This document shows, in pieces, positions 21,085 to 32,478 of a stretch of DNA of 41,729 bases. Each line of letters opens with the position of its first letter. Position 1 is the stretch's first letter. This stretch comes from Basidiobolus heterosporus B8920 (taxonomy: Eukaryota > Basidiobolomycota > Basidiobolomycetes > Basidiobolales > Basidiobolaceae). The stretch covers positions 1 to 41,729 of the forward strand of contig JNET01029041.1 in the NCBI GenBank assembly GCA_000697455.1, read 5' to 3'. The position numbers and the translations under genes are program-made. The notes beneath the pieces are model-generated. The model saw only the letters and a list, made by a program, of their open reading frames with translations. It had not been told where the DNA came from and made no database searches.

Positions 21085-22638
21085 TTAGAATCCACTATCA
21101 AATAAATAATTGGCGGCTAATTCCTCATTTTTATCGCAGGCAAAATAGGCTTCGGTAGCGGTTTCGCGATCGAATCCTAGCGCAACCAACTAATACAAAT
21201 GGGTTAGTGTTTCTGAAGGATCTGGCTTACTTTCCAAATGACCTACCCTATCTATAGCTTCTTTCTCTTGCGGAGATATTTGGATATATTGCATTTCTGG
21301 GTCTTCGGGATCATAATCTTCATCATCATCCATATCATCGTTGTCCGCGCTTAATAATTGGAAGAAAGTATCCTGATTTTCATTAATGAGTTGGAGAAGT
21401 TCAGGGTTGGCCTGTCCGAGTTGCTGTAGCAAGGGTTGAAGCAGTTCGGGATTTTGATGAACAAGTTGGCGCAGTTGTTGGAATTGTGGCTGTCCTGTTA
21501 AGAACGACAGGTCGGCATCATCTTCGTCCTGATCTTCCATAGCGGCTGCTTCAGCTGCTGCAGTGAAGAGATTTTGGGGTTGGCCTATAGGGAGAGGGGC
21601 GCAACAAATGTCTTGTTAATATTACATTCATAGTGAGCGACGAATCCAATAGATGATACTTACGAAGATTGGTAGTCGCGGTTTCCCGTTGTGTCTGCTC
21701 TGGGATACCCTGGTATATATTTTATAGGTTAATTGATGGACATTGATAAATCTGTACTGTACTGGCTAAACGAACATTCATCAAGTATTCTACTGCTCTA
21801 TCGGGGTTGTTGAAGCTAGCACGCATAGCTTTCGTTATCTTTTCGCGTTCGAATCCCATTTCCAGCATATGTGAGATTGCTGCCTCATATTCAGGGCCTG
21901 TCGCTTTGATAAAATGTGAGTGAATTTGAGTACTTCTATAAAACCACGCACATAGCAATGATACCTAATTCGCTATCTGCACTACTATTATCCTGAGTAT
22001 TAGAAGGTGGTCTAGGCGCAGGTGTATCGTCTGGTTTGTCTTCAGCGCTAACCTGACGCTGAGTATTCCGAGTAGGTGCAAGAGGAGTTTGAACCAGAGC
22101 AGCAGGTGGGGCTGGAGTGACCGGAACTTCGGTTGTTGTGGTAGTGGCGCTTGAGGCAGCAGGTTGAGCCTTGGGCTACAAAAGAATTTAGCATTTTGTT
22201 TACTCCAAGATATATGCGCGAAATAGATGAACAGTACCTTCGACACCATGACAACCATAAAGTCCCGTTCAGTGGCATTGTATTCAGAAACCAACTTTTC
22301 GTCATCCAAAATTTTGCCTGAAATATTTCGTAACGTAAAATAAAGTATAAGCTTCTAAACAACCAGCTTCTATGAATGTGCGAAGCAAGAAAAAACACAA
22401 ACGCTAGTCGAAATAAGTACCTGAGAAAATGAGTTTTTGTTGAGCCACTGGATAGCCTTGACTTTGCTCAATTTTTTCCTTCAAAGTTGAAACCTGATAT
22501 TCCCCAATCCCGGGAGCGGGGTTAATTCAAAGAGAACTTTTTTGTGTATGAAGTGGATTCTATCCTTATTACCTTGTCTTCAGGTTCTACCTCGATTTGA
22601 AATTGTTTTTGTTGTAAAGTCTTAATAGTAAGCTTCAT
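21085..22638 (-). CDS. RAD23: UV excision repair / proteasome shuttle protein Rad23
   Basis: Eight exons on the minus strand: 22638-22573, 22493-22421, 22317-22238, 22175-21965, 21903-21776, 21709-21664, 21584-21247, 21189-21085; 348 residues. Order is diagnostic: an N-terminal ubiquitin-like domain ([28 protein letters not shown]), a Pro/Thr-rich linker, UBA1 ([29 protein letters not shown]), the XPC-binding domain ([29 protein letters not shown]) and UBA2 ([27 protein letters not shown]). It delivers ubiquitylated substrates to the proteasome and stabilises the Rad4/XPC damage-recognition factor. An acidic stretch ([15 protein letters not shown]) lies between the XPC-binding domain and UBA2. 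Intron 5 uses the rare donor GTTCGT, fixed by the invariant NGIPE that follows. TCACGTGA lies 78 bp upstream of the ATG. Confidence 0.96.
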
Positions 22639-23056
22639 TTTGACTCTTCCAGTTGAATAAGTTGAATTCGCAGGTGGTTGACACTACACGATAGCAAAAA
22701 GCTATATTCGTACAATCACGTGAGGTAGGTGCTTGGCCCCTCGAAAATTTACTCATGACGACGCGCACTTGGACATTTTTTTTTGTGCTGCGAGAGTCAT
22801 AAAAAAAAATTATGGTAATGATTCTGTTGGCTGTCAAAAGGGTAGTTGTAAGCTAAATCAAAAAGCCGACATTTTGTTTGTTTCTTGTATCCTATTTATA
22901 TTTATAGATAAGGCCGGAGATTGAACAGGATTTCAAGGGTTATCTCACAATAAACTGTTTGCTATTGATTGGTATGATTTTGGTTGTACTTAAATGATCT
23001 CGAGTTAGGTAAGGTATGTAGGGTGGGTGGCGGCGGTGGAAATACGCGACTTCCAC
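22639..23056. other. Intergenic, Rad23 promoter to aminopeptidase P 3' end
   Basis: 418 bp. Contains TCACGTGA and homopolymer A/T runs; an open stretch at 22733-22924 has no ATG and is not called. Confidence 0.5.
22716..22723. promoter_or_regulatory. TCACGTGA palindrome upstream of Rad23
   Basis: Perfect palindrome 78 bp upstream of the Rad23 ATG, in the 12-bp context AATCACGTGAGG shared with the epimerase promoter. Confidence 0.5.
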
Positions 23057-25183
23057 TTACAACGGGACCGTCTCACGAATGAGCCAGTCATGGGCTAGGT
23101 GGTTATGTTTGAGAAGTGGTGCAATCTTGGTGCGTGTAAGTGCGTGATAATCATTAATCCACTTGAGTTCTTCGGCATTAAGCAAAGATGTTTGGATTAA
23201 ATTACGCATCATAGGGACCATGGTGATATGCTCAAAACCAAGGTAGCCACGGTTACCGAACTGGTAGCTTGTGTTTGCTTCATTAACCAACAGTATGTTC
23301 TCTATACGTATGCCGAACTTGCCGTCTTCGTAGTAGCCAGGTTCATCCGTCACAACCATGCCTTTCGAAAGGCTTACCTCATTAGCGCCTGCTCGAGTCG
23401 CGATCCCATGAGGACCTTCGTGAACGTTCAGAAATGAACCCACGCCGTGTCCAGTACCATGTCGGAAATCAAGCCCTGCCTTCCAGAGGCTACTTCTAGA
23501 GAATGCATCAATTTGATATCCGGTAGTGCCTTGGGGGAAAACGAGTGTGTCGATAGCGATATGACCTTTCAGAACCCGTGTATAGCATTCACGTTCATAC
23601 TCCGTAGGGTTGGTGAAATGGAGGGTACGAGTAACATCAGTTGTTCCGTCACGATATTGAGCTCCAGAGTCGCAGAGATAAATCTGATTCTTATCAATGA
23701 GAGAACATGTTTCTTTTTCAGGCTTGTAATGAATGATAGCTCCATTGGGACCAGTAGAGGAGATAGTGTCAAAACTGAGGTCAAAGAAGTTAGCTTGTTC
23801 TCTTCTGAATTGTTCAAGTTTGTCAGCTCCATCAACCTCACTGATGTTTGTATTGCCCTTGTTTATCAATTCATCTTCTAGCCAGGCGAAATAGCTAATT
23901 AATGCTGCCGCATCTCTTAAATGGCATTGTCTCATACCCTCAAGCTCGATTTCATTCTTTATGCTTTTGGCATCAGCAATTGGCGAGCGAAGTTCATACA
24001 CGCTATCGGCTCCGATTGTTTCATACAAGGCGAAGTTGGCTTTATTGGACACGAGCAGTTTCTAATAAAGAGCAAAATTCCGGCGATTAATTGATGAAAA
24101 AGATCACGAATACTATGGGATTTACCTTCTGTTCGCTGGCAGCCTGAATGGATGATTTCTTTAACTCCTCCCAGATGGCATTGTAAGGGCGAACTTTGAC
24201 ATTTCCATCGATGTGCGCTTTAACCTATGTGTGAAAATTTAGTTTGGTACTGAAAATTGGTCTACCTTAAGCGCACTACTGCTAACCTCATCGGTAAGTT
24301 TCCCTTCGTTGATATACAAGATAGCATCATCGCGGGTGATCAGAGCATACGAGAAAAAGACTGGGTTGCATTGGATATCGTTTCCGCGCAAGTTAAGAAG
24401 CCATGCGATCTCATCCAAAGCAGATACTACGAAACCATAAGCATTGTGCTTTTGGAGCTCTTCTCGAAGCTGTTGAAGTTTGTCCTCCACCGAACGACCT
24501 GCATATTTCATGGGGTGAACAAAGACTTGATTTGAAGGGAAACTGGGTTGATCTTCCCATATCTGGTCAATTAAATTTTCCCGAATAGTAACTAGAGTCG
24601 AGTTGACTCCTTGTAATTTTTCCCCGAGTTTTCTCGCTTCAGGAGCAGTAATGAGTTTAGGGTCTATGCCAACTCGAGACCCGACTGGGAGGTTTGTAAC
24701 AACATACTCTTGCCAGGTTGGAACTCCAGGAAGCCCTTGTTTCATGAGAGTCCAGTTGTTATCCAGTTGCTTGGAAGCTTGAAGAAAGTAGCGACCATCA
24801 GTAAAAAGAGCAGCTGCTTCAGTAGAAACAACAGCGCAACCAGCAGACCCAGTGAAACCAGAGATATATGGTCTACGGTTATCACAGTCAGCAGTATACT
24901 CACTCTGGTGGGCATCCTCACTTGGAATCACATAGGCCTGAAGATTGTATTCTTTCTTAGCCATTAGCTCTCTAAGCTTGGTTAAACGGTCAGTTGTGTT
25001 GGTTACTGACACATCAACGGAATAAGGACGTTCAAAACGAGTAGTTAAACGCAACTTGTCTGCTGTAAAACTGGCAGTTTTATATTTACCAGCAAGTTGG
25101 GTCGTAGGGGAAGATATTGTTGTAGTTCTGAGACCACGAGCAACAGAAGCACTGGGTATGCAATTTCTAAACAGGAATCGCAT
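23057..25183 (-). CDS. Xaa-Pro aminopeptidase (aminopeptidase P, M24B) with presequence-like N-terminus
   Basis: Three exons on the minus strand, 25183-24266, 24224-24126 and 24061-23057; 673 residues. Removes N-terminal residues that precede proline. Domain order follows the three-domain AMPP/XPNPEP1 type: creatinase-like domain 1 ([40 protein letters not shown]), domain 2 ([20 protein letters not shown]), then the pita-bread catalytic domain. Metal-site motifs are intact: [19 protein letters not shown] (two Asp), [19 protein letters not shown] (His), [20 protein letters not shown] (two Glu). The first 35 residues ([20 protein letters not shown]) are Arg-rich with no early acidic residue and precede the usual AMPP start, suggesting import into mitochondria; the cytosolic form of the family lacks this extension. 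An internal start could give a cytosolic form. Confidence 0.93.
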
Positions 25184-25735
25184 GATTTATTAAGCAGATA
25201 GTGGTTTCTCTGGAAGAGGAATAAAACCAAACTTTTTCTGACTGTGTAATTTCATCATGCTTTGATGATGGCTATGGTGAGATGTTGCTTTAGCGTATGC
25301 GACAGATAATTCTTCAATAACGCTGAGCCAGCCAATGAGATGAGAAAAATTTAAGGCACAAGCCGTATACTATATAGATGAATATATATATAAGCATCTA
25401 TTGAAATTAATTCACATATGGCTCATTTCTTGCTTATTCTCATCGTCACAACTTACAACACAACTGTTTCACATAGGGACAAGTATTTATTAAAGAGAAA
25501 TGGTTCAAAATAAATGAATACACTGGGCTATACAGAATGTCGAATCAAATACGTGGATCTATCCTTGAGGAAGTAAGAACGATGATCAATTCTCACCAGC
25601 CTTTGAGGTGGGAAAATTGGTGAACAGGTGTAATAAATATTAGATAAATTCTGGGGTCGCAGGAGCAAACTTCCCAAGGTTGACGACAATACGAGCGAAA
25701 CAGTGAATGTGGCAATTCGAAGAAGCGGATTGCGA
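25184..25735. other. Intergenic, aminopeptidase P promoter to RRM gene 3' end
   Basis: 552 bp without a supported gene. TATATATATAAG at about 25382 is AT-rich and could serve as a promoter element on either strand; AATAAA-like sequence near 25500-25512 is a possible minus-strand 3' signal only in reverse. Nothing else seen. Confidence 0.4.
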
Positions 25736-28696
25736 TTATGCCTCGAATGAAAAGTTGCGACCTCTACCACGGCCTCTAGGTCTCCCACGTCCCCGGAAGG
25801 TAGACGGCCTAGAGGGATCCGTATCGTCAAAGTGGCCATCAGGACCGCGTCTTGATGGGTTAGCTAACACACGTGGTCGGTTGAATGTTTGCTCACGGTG
25901 TTCAGCTCTGTTGATCTTTAGTATACCACCGTTCCATTCACATCCATCTTTTCTTTGACCGCGATCCATACTCTCTGCATCTCTGAAGTTGACGAAACAA
26001 AAAGCCCTCTGCTGTCCGGTGTGACGATCATGCAGTAATTTCACTTGGCTGATTGAATTTCGCATAGATCCGAAGATGCTTTTCACGTCCTCTTCTGTAT
26101 ACGGAATTTTATTGAATCCGCCAACCCAAAGAGTATACGGTTCGGTAGATGGTGTAGGGCCTGCCTTCGTAGCATCTGCATCAGCCCAAACGCTTGCACT
26201 AGCTCCTATCCCAAGCTTAGAACTTTGCACAGGTCCGTTTTCATTATGCTCTGATGATAGTGGGCCCGTAGAAGCGACGGCCGATAAAGCCTGATCGTTT
26301 TGAACGTTCAGGTCAACCCAACTTTCATTTTCCTCATATACATCTTCACTCCAATCGATCATGTGACCTTTGGTAGGATTCTCAGGTAGATCCTCATCCC
26401 AGTTCATGGGCCCGTCAAATACTGGCTCATCCCAGTTCATTTGGCCCAAATCTTCCGCTACCACATCGTCCCAGCTGGTAGTACATTTTTGTTGATCGCA
26501 TGCGCCATTCTCTAGCTTGGCTGAATCTCCGTTGGATTCGATTTGGAGGTTTGATAGGGCTTCGTCTATTTTGATCCCATTAGTACCGTTCTTGACAGAT
26601 TTCGAGCCCTCATCTGATAATCGTAGGAATTCGTTAGTTGTTGCAAGCAATAATAATAATAGAATCTTTGTTTAAGTCGCATTACCTCCATTTGTGACCA
26701 CATTGCCAACAGTTGGATTCTTGTTGGTCGCGAATTTCAACGCATTCTTCAGACGGTGGCCAAAACTGATTCCTTTTAACGAAATACCTCAGCACTTATT
26801 CAGAGCTCTACAGTGACGTTGAACCTTACCTGTTGATTTTGTCTCAGCGGCGATGAGGCCATTTGAGATGTCTAACACCAAAGAGCCTTTTGCCAATTCG
26901 GGTAGTCCAAATGTCCAACAGCGCTCCAGCAGACTTTCGGTTTCAGGAAGTTCATTCAAAATGGCAAGTCCACTCTTCAGCCACTGCATTTGCTGTGGGC
27001 TAAATTAAAGGTGGAATTAGCTCTATGTTGGAGCAAACCAGGTCTGAGAGGACCCGTTACCTGTAGTTGTTTTCAACATCTGCCCGAATCCTATCCCAAA
27101 GCTCCACAAGACTTGAGCGAGCTTTGATTAGTTTCTCTTGGTAAGCCTCAGGATCAGAAAGATTGGTTGTTTCGATGTAGCTTAGGCAATATTGGGCGGC
27201 TTCCTCCGGGGAAATAGTATAATCCACCTAGTGGAAAATCTCATTGTTAGCTCTATAGGCGTTGAAATGAAGTGTACAACTAGTTACATTAAGTGTGTGT
27301 GCCAACTGCGCTATAACCGTATGCCTGGTTGGGGAAGCTGTAGTCATTAAGATTCGGACTTCGGATGGATCGTAAACCTGAATATTTTCTAAGAACGATT
27401 GCCTAGAGTTACATGAAAGTCAAAATGCGCCTACCTTTTGTGCTGTCTCGATGGCTCTTCCCATTTGAACAAGTTTGATGTATGGATCATTCAATTGACC
27501 TATAGAAGAAAATCAATATTCATTTCTCGGGTTTTTGATGAGTATAGATATTGCATTACGTTCGGGGGTAAACAACTGCTGAGGCGAGTAGTCTCCAGAC
27601 ACTCCCAATAAGCGTATCCTGGTTCCACCTACCTCGATTAAGCCGCTACTACCGCAGTGTAAAATATGAAGTTGAGGAATGGCAGTCTTTTCGTCCAGTA
27701 GTTTCTTTAGAATAACAGGATCCTCGTTATGCCCATAAATTGTGAAAACAGGAGCATCGAATTTGAAGACGCCCGAAAGGGCAGATGGAAATTGAGAGAG
27801 TTCGAGACAAGCTGGTTCTTTGCGAAGGCTCTCTATTGGCAAGCTGTTTAACTCTAATTTTTCCTCTTTGGAGAGTAGCGGACTAGATGTAATTATATCT
27901 CTGAGGGTGCTGTTTTGAGAAACTTCTTGCTTAGGATGGGTTCATTGCAAAGTAGTATGTACTGACACATATATAATTGTCTACCTTTCTGAGAGTCGAG
28001 TAGAACTTTCGGAATCTAGAGAAATTTAAAGTTGATTAAAGAGATTGATAAACGCTTGTCTCAGGAAGAGCTACCATAGAAACCGAATTCGCCACAATGT
28101 AGAACTGCCACAGCTTCATAACGTTTTATCAGCTGGTTGAGGTAAGATAAGTTGCCTAAAGTTGATTAAATTGTAACGTATCAATAATGGCGCTAAGTCG
28201 AAATGATTCAGGCTAAAAACAATGGAAACTGTTGGATGGGCAATTTCGTGTATATAGAAAGGAAATGACATAAACATGTCATCCTCGTACCTCTGATATT
28301 GGAAACACATAACAGCCTTCCAGCTCGTGTACCAAACAACTTGACGTTCTTACTATCTAGTTCTGAGGAGTAACCATCGAGTGTTTTCATGGACTCTTTT
28401 CTAGATGTGAAATCTAAAGTTCTCGCGTTAGTAATTGATTAAAAAAAACAAGAGCAAGGAGAAAATATCAAGGTTTTCTATTTACTTTCTACAGGTTTGT
28501 CGGTTTGACTTTTGATGATACTTGATACAACCTCATCCGAAGAGATCTCTGAGCCTCCTTTTACTGACCAGTTTTGCCAGCTAGTGGCATCGTATTGAGG
28601 AGCAAATGAACCTTCTGAAGCGTCTCTAGATTTAGGGATTCGATTGGATTTCATTGAGGGTTTGCGAAAATTCTTGACCTTCTGCTGCTCAGTCAT
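25736..28696 (-). CDS. Calcineurin-phosphoesterase-like (DUF2433-type) protein joined to an RRM and RG-rich tail
   Basis: About eleven exons on the minus strand: 28696-28486, 28413-28291, 28155-28075, about 28015-27985, about 27917-27560, 27499-27435, 27377-27288, 27227-27061, 26999-26830, 26772-26686, 26613-25736. The exon 4/5 junction is ambiguous. The N-terminal part carries RLLCVSNIRGNLSYLNQLIK, VLHCGEFGFY, FTIYGHNEDPVILKKLLDE, LHILHCGSSGLIEVGG, RIRLLGVSGDYSPQQLF and VRILMTTASPTR, the metallophosphoesterase fold of the fungal DUF2433 family, but with usual metal-site residues replaced (SNIRG for SDxHG, GEFG for GDFG). The 26613-25736 exon adds an acidic segment with two MNWDE repeats, an RRM (RNP2 LWVGGF, RNP1 RAFCFVNF) and an Arg/Gly tail (RGRGRPRGRGRGR). 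The inferred role is RNA binding or translation-related; substrate unknown. The fusion depends on one 72-nt intron and could instead be two genes. Confidence 0.7.
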
Positions 28697-29279
28697 TTTG
28701 AAGAATTAAAGCCAAGAACTACGAAAATTAGAACACTAATAAGAAATCAAACTCTTTAACACTAATTATTTAATTGGAAAAGATCAATATGGTATTTTCA
28801 CGTCACGAGTCCGGGAAATGGGCTTCAATTTATTATTATATCATCGGGATATTTGGTTCATTGCTTGACTCATCTAATGCAACCAATGAATAGCAGTTCA
28901 GGAATTTTGGGTTAAGCTTCGATTTTGACTCGACAGAAATATTGTTGAATGATCACGGTTGTGGTGTATCTCGCGAGATGGACCGCGAGTGTACTTGGTA
29001 GAATAGCATGTATTAAAAACTTCCATCAGCTGTACTCAAATCTACTTGCTGATCCGGTTGTTGATCTTTTAGTTCCTCCAAAGAGCCGGTCTATAATTAA
29101 TCAACTCATTGGCTATCTATTCCCTGGCGATTTCAACATACTGCTCATCCAAGTAATTCTTCAAATTTCTGCGGCAATTTCTCCTGATCCATTTAGCAAT
29201 TTATTTATTATCGAGTTGCACTTGCACTTGATTTCATTCCTCCACTTCCAGAGTCATGAGAAAGAAAACAAAAGCTGAC
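28697..29279. other. Divergent promoter region, DUF2433-RRM and Rtt107/Brc1 genes
   Basis: 583 bp. It includes a 109-codon ATG-initiated open frame on the + strand (28949-29278) whose stop is one base before the ATG of the BRCT gene. It has no recognisable domain and I do not call it a gene; if transcribed it would act as an upstream ORF. Confidence 0.4.
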
Positions 29280-32200
29280 ATGGGAAACCTTTTCGAGAAT
29301 ATAACTATCTATGTAAGCCCTTGGCTAGAAAGAAAAGAATACGAAGAGGTATTATATACGTTGATATACAAATACTCGAGAAGAGAGAAGTTCAACTTTG
29401 ACCATTTTCATCGAATGTTTTGTGAATTGTAGGTTAAAAAAACCCTAGTAGAACATGGGGCTTTCTTGGTAAAAGATAGGAGAGGACACGAGAATTTGTA
29501 TTTGATAACGAGGGAGATCAGTGACAGTTTCGATATAGAAAATTGTACAGTTGTTACGGTACGCATACGAGGGTACATCTTTCTAAAATAACTACCTAAA
29601 CTTACGAATTGTCTGTTTAGCCAAACTGGGTATATCAAACCATTCTCATGGGAAGTTTACAAAGGTTTATCTTTCGTTTGACTTTTGACTCGACTATTGG
29701 TTAACATGTTTGTAGTGAAGCTGCTTTTTCTCCCGATCCTTTTCGAGTGTTTTCAGGATCTACCATAACGTCGGTGCATGTAAGAATAAATGCTATTTAC
29801 TCTTTTATTATCAGACTAGAATTAATGTTTCTCTGCTAGTTATCAGAATTTGATCAAGATTCCTTATTTGCGGGAGTAGAAGAGTTAGGCGGCCGGTGTA
29901 GTGTAGATTATACGAAGGATGTTACCCACCTTGTAGCTGCCTATCCAGACGGAGTACGCATGAGTTCAATGATAAAATATGGCTTTTAGGCGGATGTTAT
30001 CGTGCTAATTGCTTATTCTCGTATTAGGATACGTATGAGAGGGCAATTGCGAACAATCAGTGCAAAGTAGTGCTCCCGCATTGGATCGATGATAGCTTGA
30101 AGCTTCGACGAATACTTCCCGAAGTAATTTACTTATATCCGAAGACGTTCACTCTTCAATACAACTAACATTTGTTCTCCTGTCAGAAAATTTACGAATA
30201 CCCCGAGCCCTCCATATATAAACTGTTTCTTGATCAAGAGGAGGCAAAGGTATACTCAGCACCCTTACAAACTAATCGGATTCCCGAATTCTTTCCTGAA
30301 GATCAAACAGTTCCTGTGCCCGATTCAAAGTTTCTTGAAGGATATACATTTTTACTCTTAGATGACTTGGGTCTTATTTCTGAGATCAAAAAGGTCTTAC
30401 ATGAAAGACTTGAGCAAGCAGGAGCTAAAGTAGCGACATATTATTCGAAGAACGTGAGCTGTGTTGTGTGTAAATATCGCTTAGGCAACACATATATTCA
30501 AGTAAGCAATGCTATACAAGCTTGGCCAAGTAGGACCTTCGAAGATAACTCTTTCCTAGGCTTCTCGTGATCAAAAGATCATAGGAAACTCCACTTGGCT
30601 TTACTATATTTTAAACATGGGTAAAATCTGTAACCCACTGAGATTTCTACTTCATTATCCTCTTCCAAAGGGGGGAATTCCTCAGTTTCAATCCTACGTA
30701 AGTCAAGTAATCTTTATATCGGATCTGTGGGTGCCAGATTTATCCCAGCATTGATAATCTAATCGATGTACCTAGACGATTACCCTGACGAACTATATCG
30801 GTAATGCTCGTGAATATCTAAAAAGATTGATCATTGGAATGGGTGCAACGTACACAGGCCACATGGCATCTGGTCATTCGCATTTGATCTGTGGAAGGTA
30901 GGATTCTCAAATGGATTTTCATATGTACAGCTTGCTCATATTTTTTCAAGTCTTGGCGGAGAAAAGTGCCGTAAAGCGCAGGAATGGAATGTCAATATCG
31001 TTAATCATTTGTGGCTAGAGGATTGCTTTCGTTCATGGACATTACATAGTATCACCAAGCATCAATACACCTATTTCCCGAATGGGATCAACTTGACAGA
31101 TGTGATAGGACAATGCACACAACTCTCTAAGAAAGTGACTGAGTGGTACATGAATATTGAATGCAATATTGAGCATACATCGCATCCAAAGTCACATGAA
31201 ACTCCTAAGAAAAATATAGATAATACCACCAATGCAGTTGCAAGAGAGCACTCAAGTAATAGCAACTTAGATTTTGAAACGAACCCTTTTATGAAAACCT
31301 CCTTGGCTGACAAATCAAATAGACCAGTAACAGTAAAAAAGACGAGACAACTTCAACTCGGACTAAAATGCAAGAACGAAGGCTCAAAGAGTCGATTTAA
31401 TAAAGAGGAGGACTTAAGTAAGAAAGACGAGGCTGAGGATTTATTGGCTCTTGAGAAAAAAACCGACAGACCCGAAATAATTGGTGAGCAGCTGGATGAC
31501 AAGTAGGCTCTTGATTACTTCTACACTCTAATTATCCAGCCATTTAATGGAGAGCGTGTATTTTGCCAGGACTACGTTACGCACACTCAAAAAGCAAAAA
31601 AAACCAGCTAATACCAAGCAGAGTAGTACTGAATCAACAACAACAATAACAAAGGTATTATCAAAGCCCATTCGAATCTTAAGCACTGGAGTAAAATTAA
31701 CGGAAAGAGAAATTAAGGTATTAGCTTATTGTAAACACTACTAGTGATTTAACTAACAGTCTGAATTGAAACATAGGGGATCAAAGCATTGGGAGCCAAA
31801 GTCGCCAGTTCCCCGAAAGACTGCACACATCTTATAGCAAACCAAGCAACTCGAACCGAAAAGTTCCTTTCAGCAATCTCGGTAGCAGAGTATATTTTAA
31901 CCCGAGATTGGATCAGTCAAAGCTTAAAAGCTCACACTTTCTTGGGTAAGACTAGCTATTTCATTTTTATTTTTATAGAAACCAGTTTCGATTTCTAATC
32001 AACTCTAACGCAGACGAAGAAGAGTTTCAGTTGAAGGATGAAGCGGCAGAAAAAAGCTATCAATTCTCTCTGAAAGAGTCCCTGATAAGAGCCAAAACTA
32101 AGAAGCTTCTGGATAAGATGACCATCTACATCACACCAAATACACAACCGAAAGCTAGCACGATGAAAATTCTAATCGAATGTGCTGGAGGGAAGGTAAG

Positions 32201-32478
32201 AGGCCAACCCAAACAATCTCTATTCCATACCAGCTAAGATTTTTAATCTAATTTAGCTGGTCACTACATTCCCACGCAAACGTCAACGTTCCAATACTAG
32301 CGCAAGTCCCAGCTCATCACTTAATTCAACTGATTTGGTTGCCATCTCCTGCGACGAAGACTGTTTATTATGGGAAACTCTACCTGAGAATACTCCTCTC
32401 TTCACATCAGAATTTATCCTTACAGGGTTATTAAAACAGGAACTTAACTGGGGACCTGAGTTCAGCCTCAGAGAATGA
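29280..32478 (+). CDS. Multi-BRCT genome-stability scaffold, Rtt107/Brc1 type
   Basis: Fourteen exons: 29280-29348, 29433-29558, 29621-29664, 29716-29779, 29840-29953, 30028-30123, 30187-30501, 30560-30697, 30776-30897, 30951-31502, 31540-31717, 31777-31945, 32014-32195, 32257-32478; 796 residues. BRCT repeats can be followed: ITIYVSPW...NCTVVTPNWVYQ; FAGVEELGGRCSVDYTKDVT to VVLPHWIDDS; a third ending YRLGNTYIQ with IIGNSTWLYYILN; then the family signature LRFLLHYPLPKGGIPQF with ITLTNYIGNAREYLKRLI leading into a fourth (THLICGS, VNHLWLEDCF). After a charged linker the C-terminal pair begins ILSTGVKLTEREIKGIKALG and ends FILTGLLKQELNW. Rtt107/Brc1 proteins read phosphorylated H2A through the last BRCT pair and bring Smc5/6 and nuclease scaffolds to stalled forks. 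At 796 residues it is shorter than the budding yeast protein, mainly in the linker. Confidence 0.9.

Noticed and set aside
20855-21088. 77-codon + strand open stretch between the small gene and Rad23
   Set aside because: No ATG, overlaps the Rad23 stop, no family features.
22733-22924. Open stretch in the Rad23 upstream region
   Set aside because: Starts without ATG and lies within promoter sequence; no protein features.
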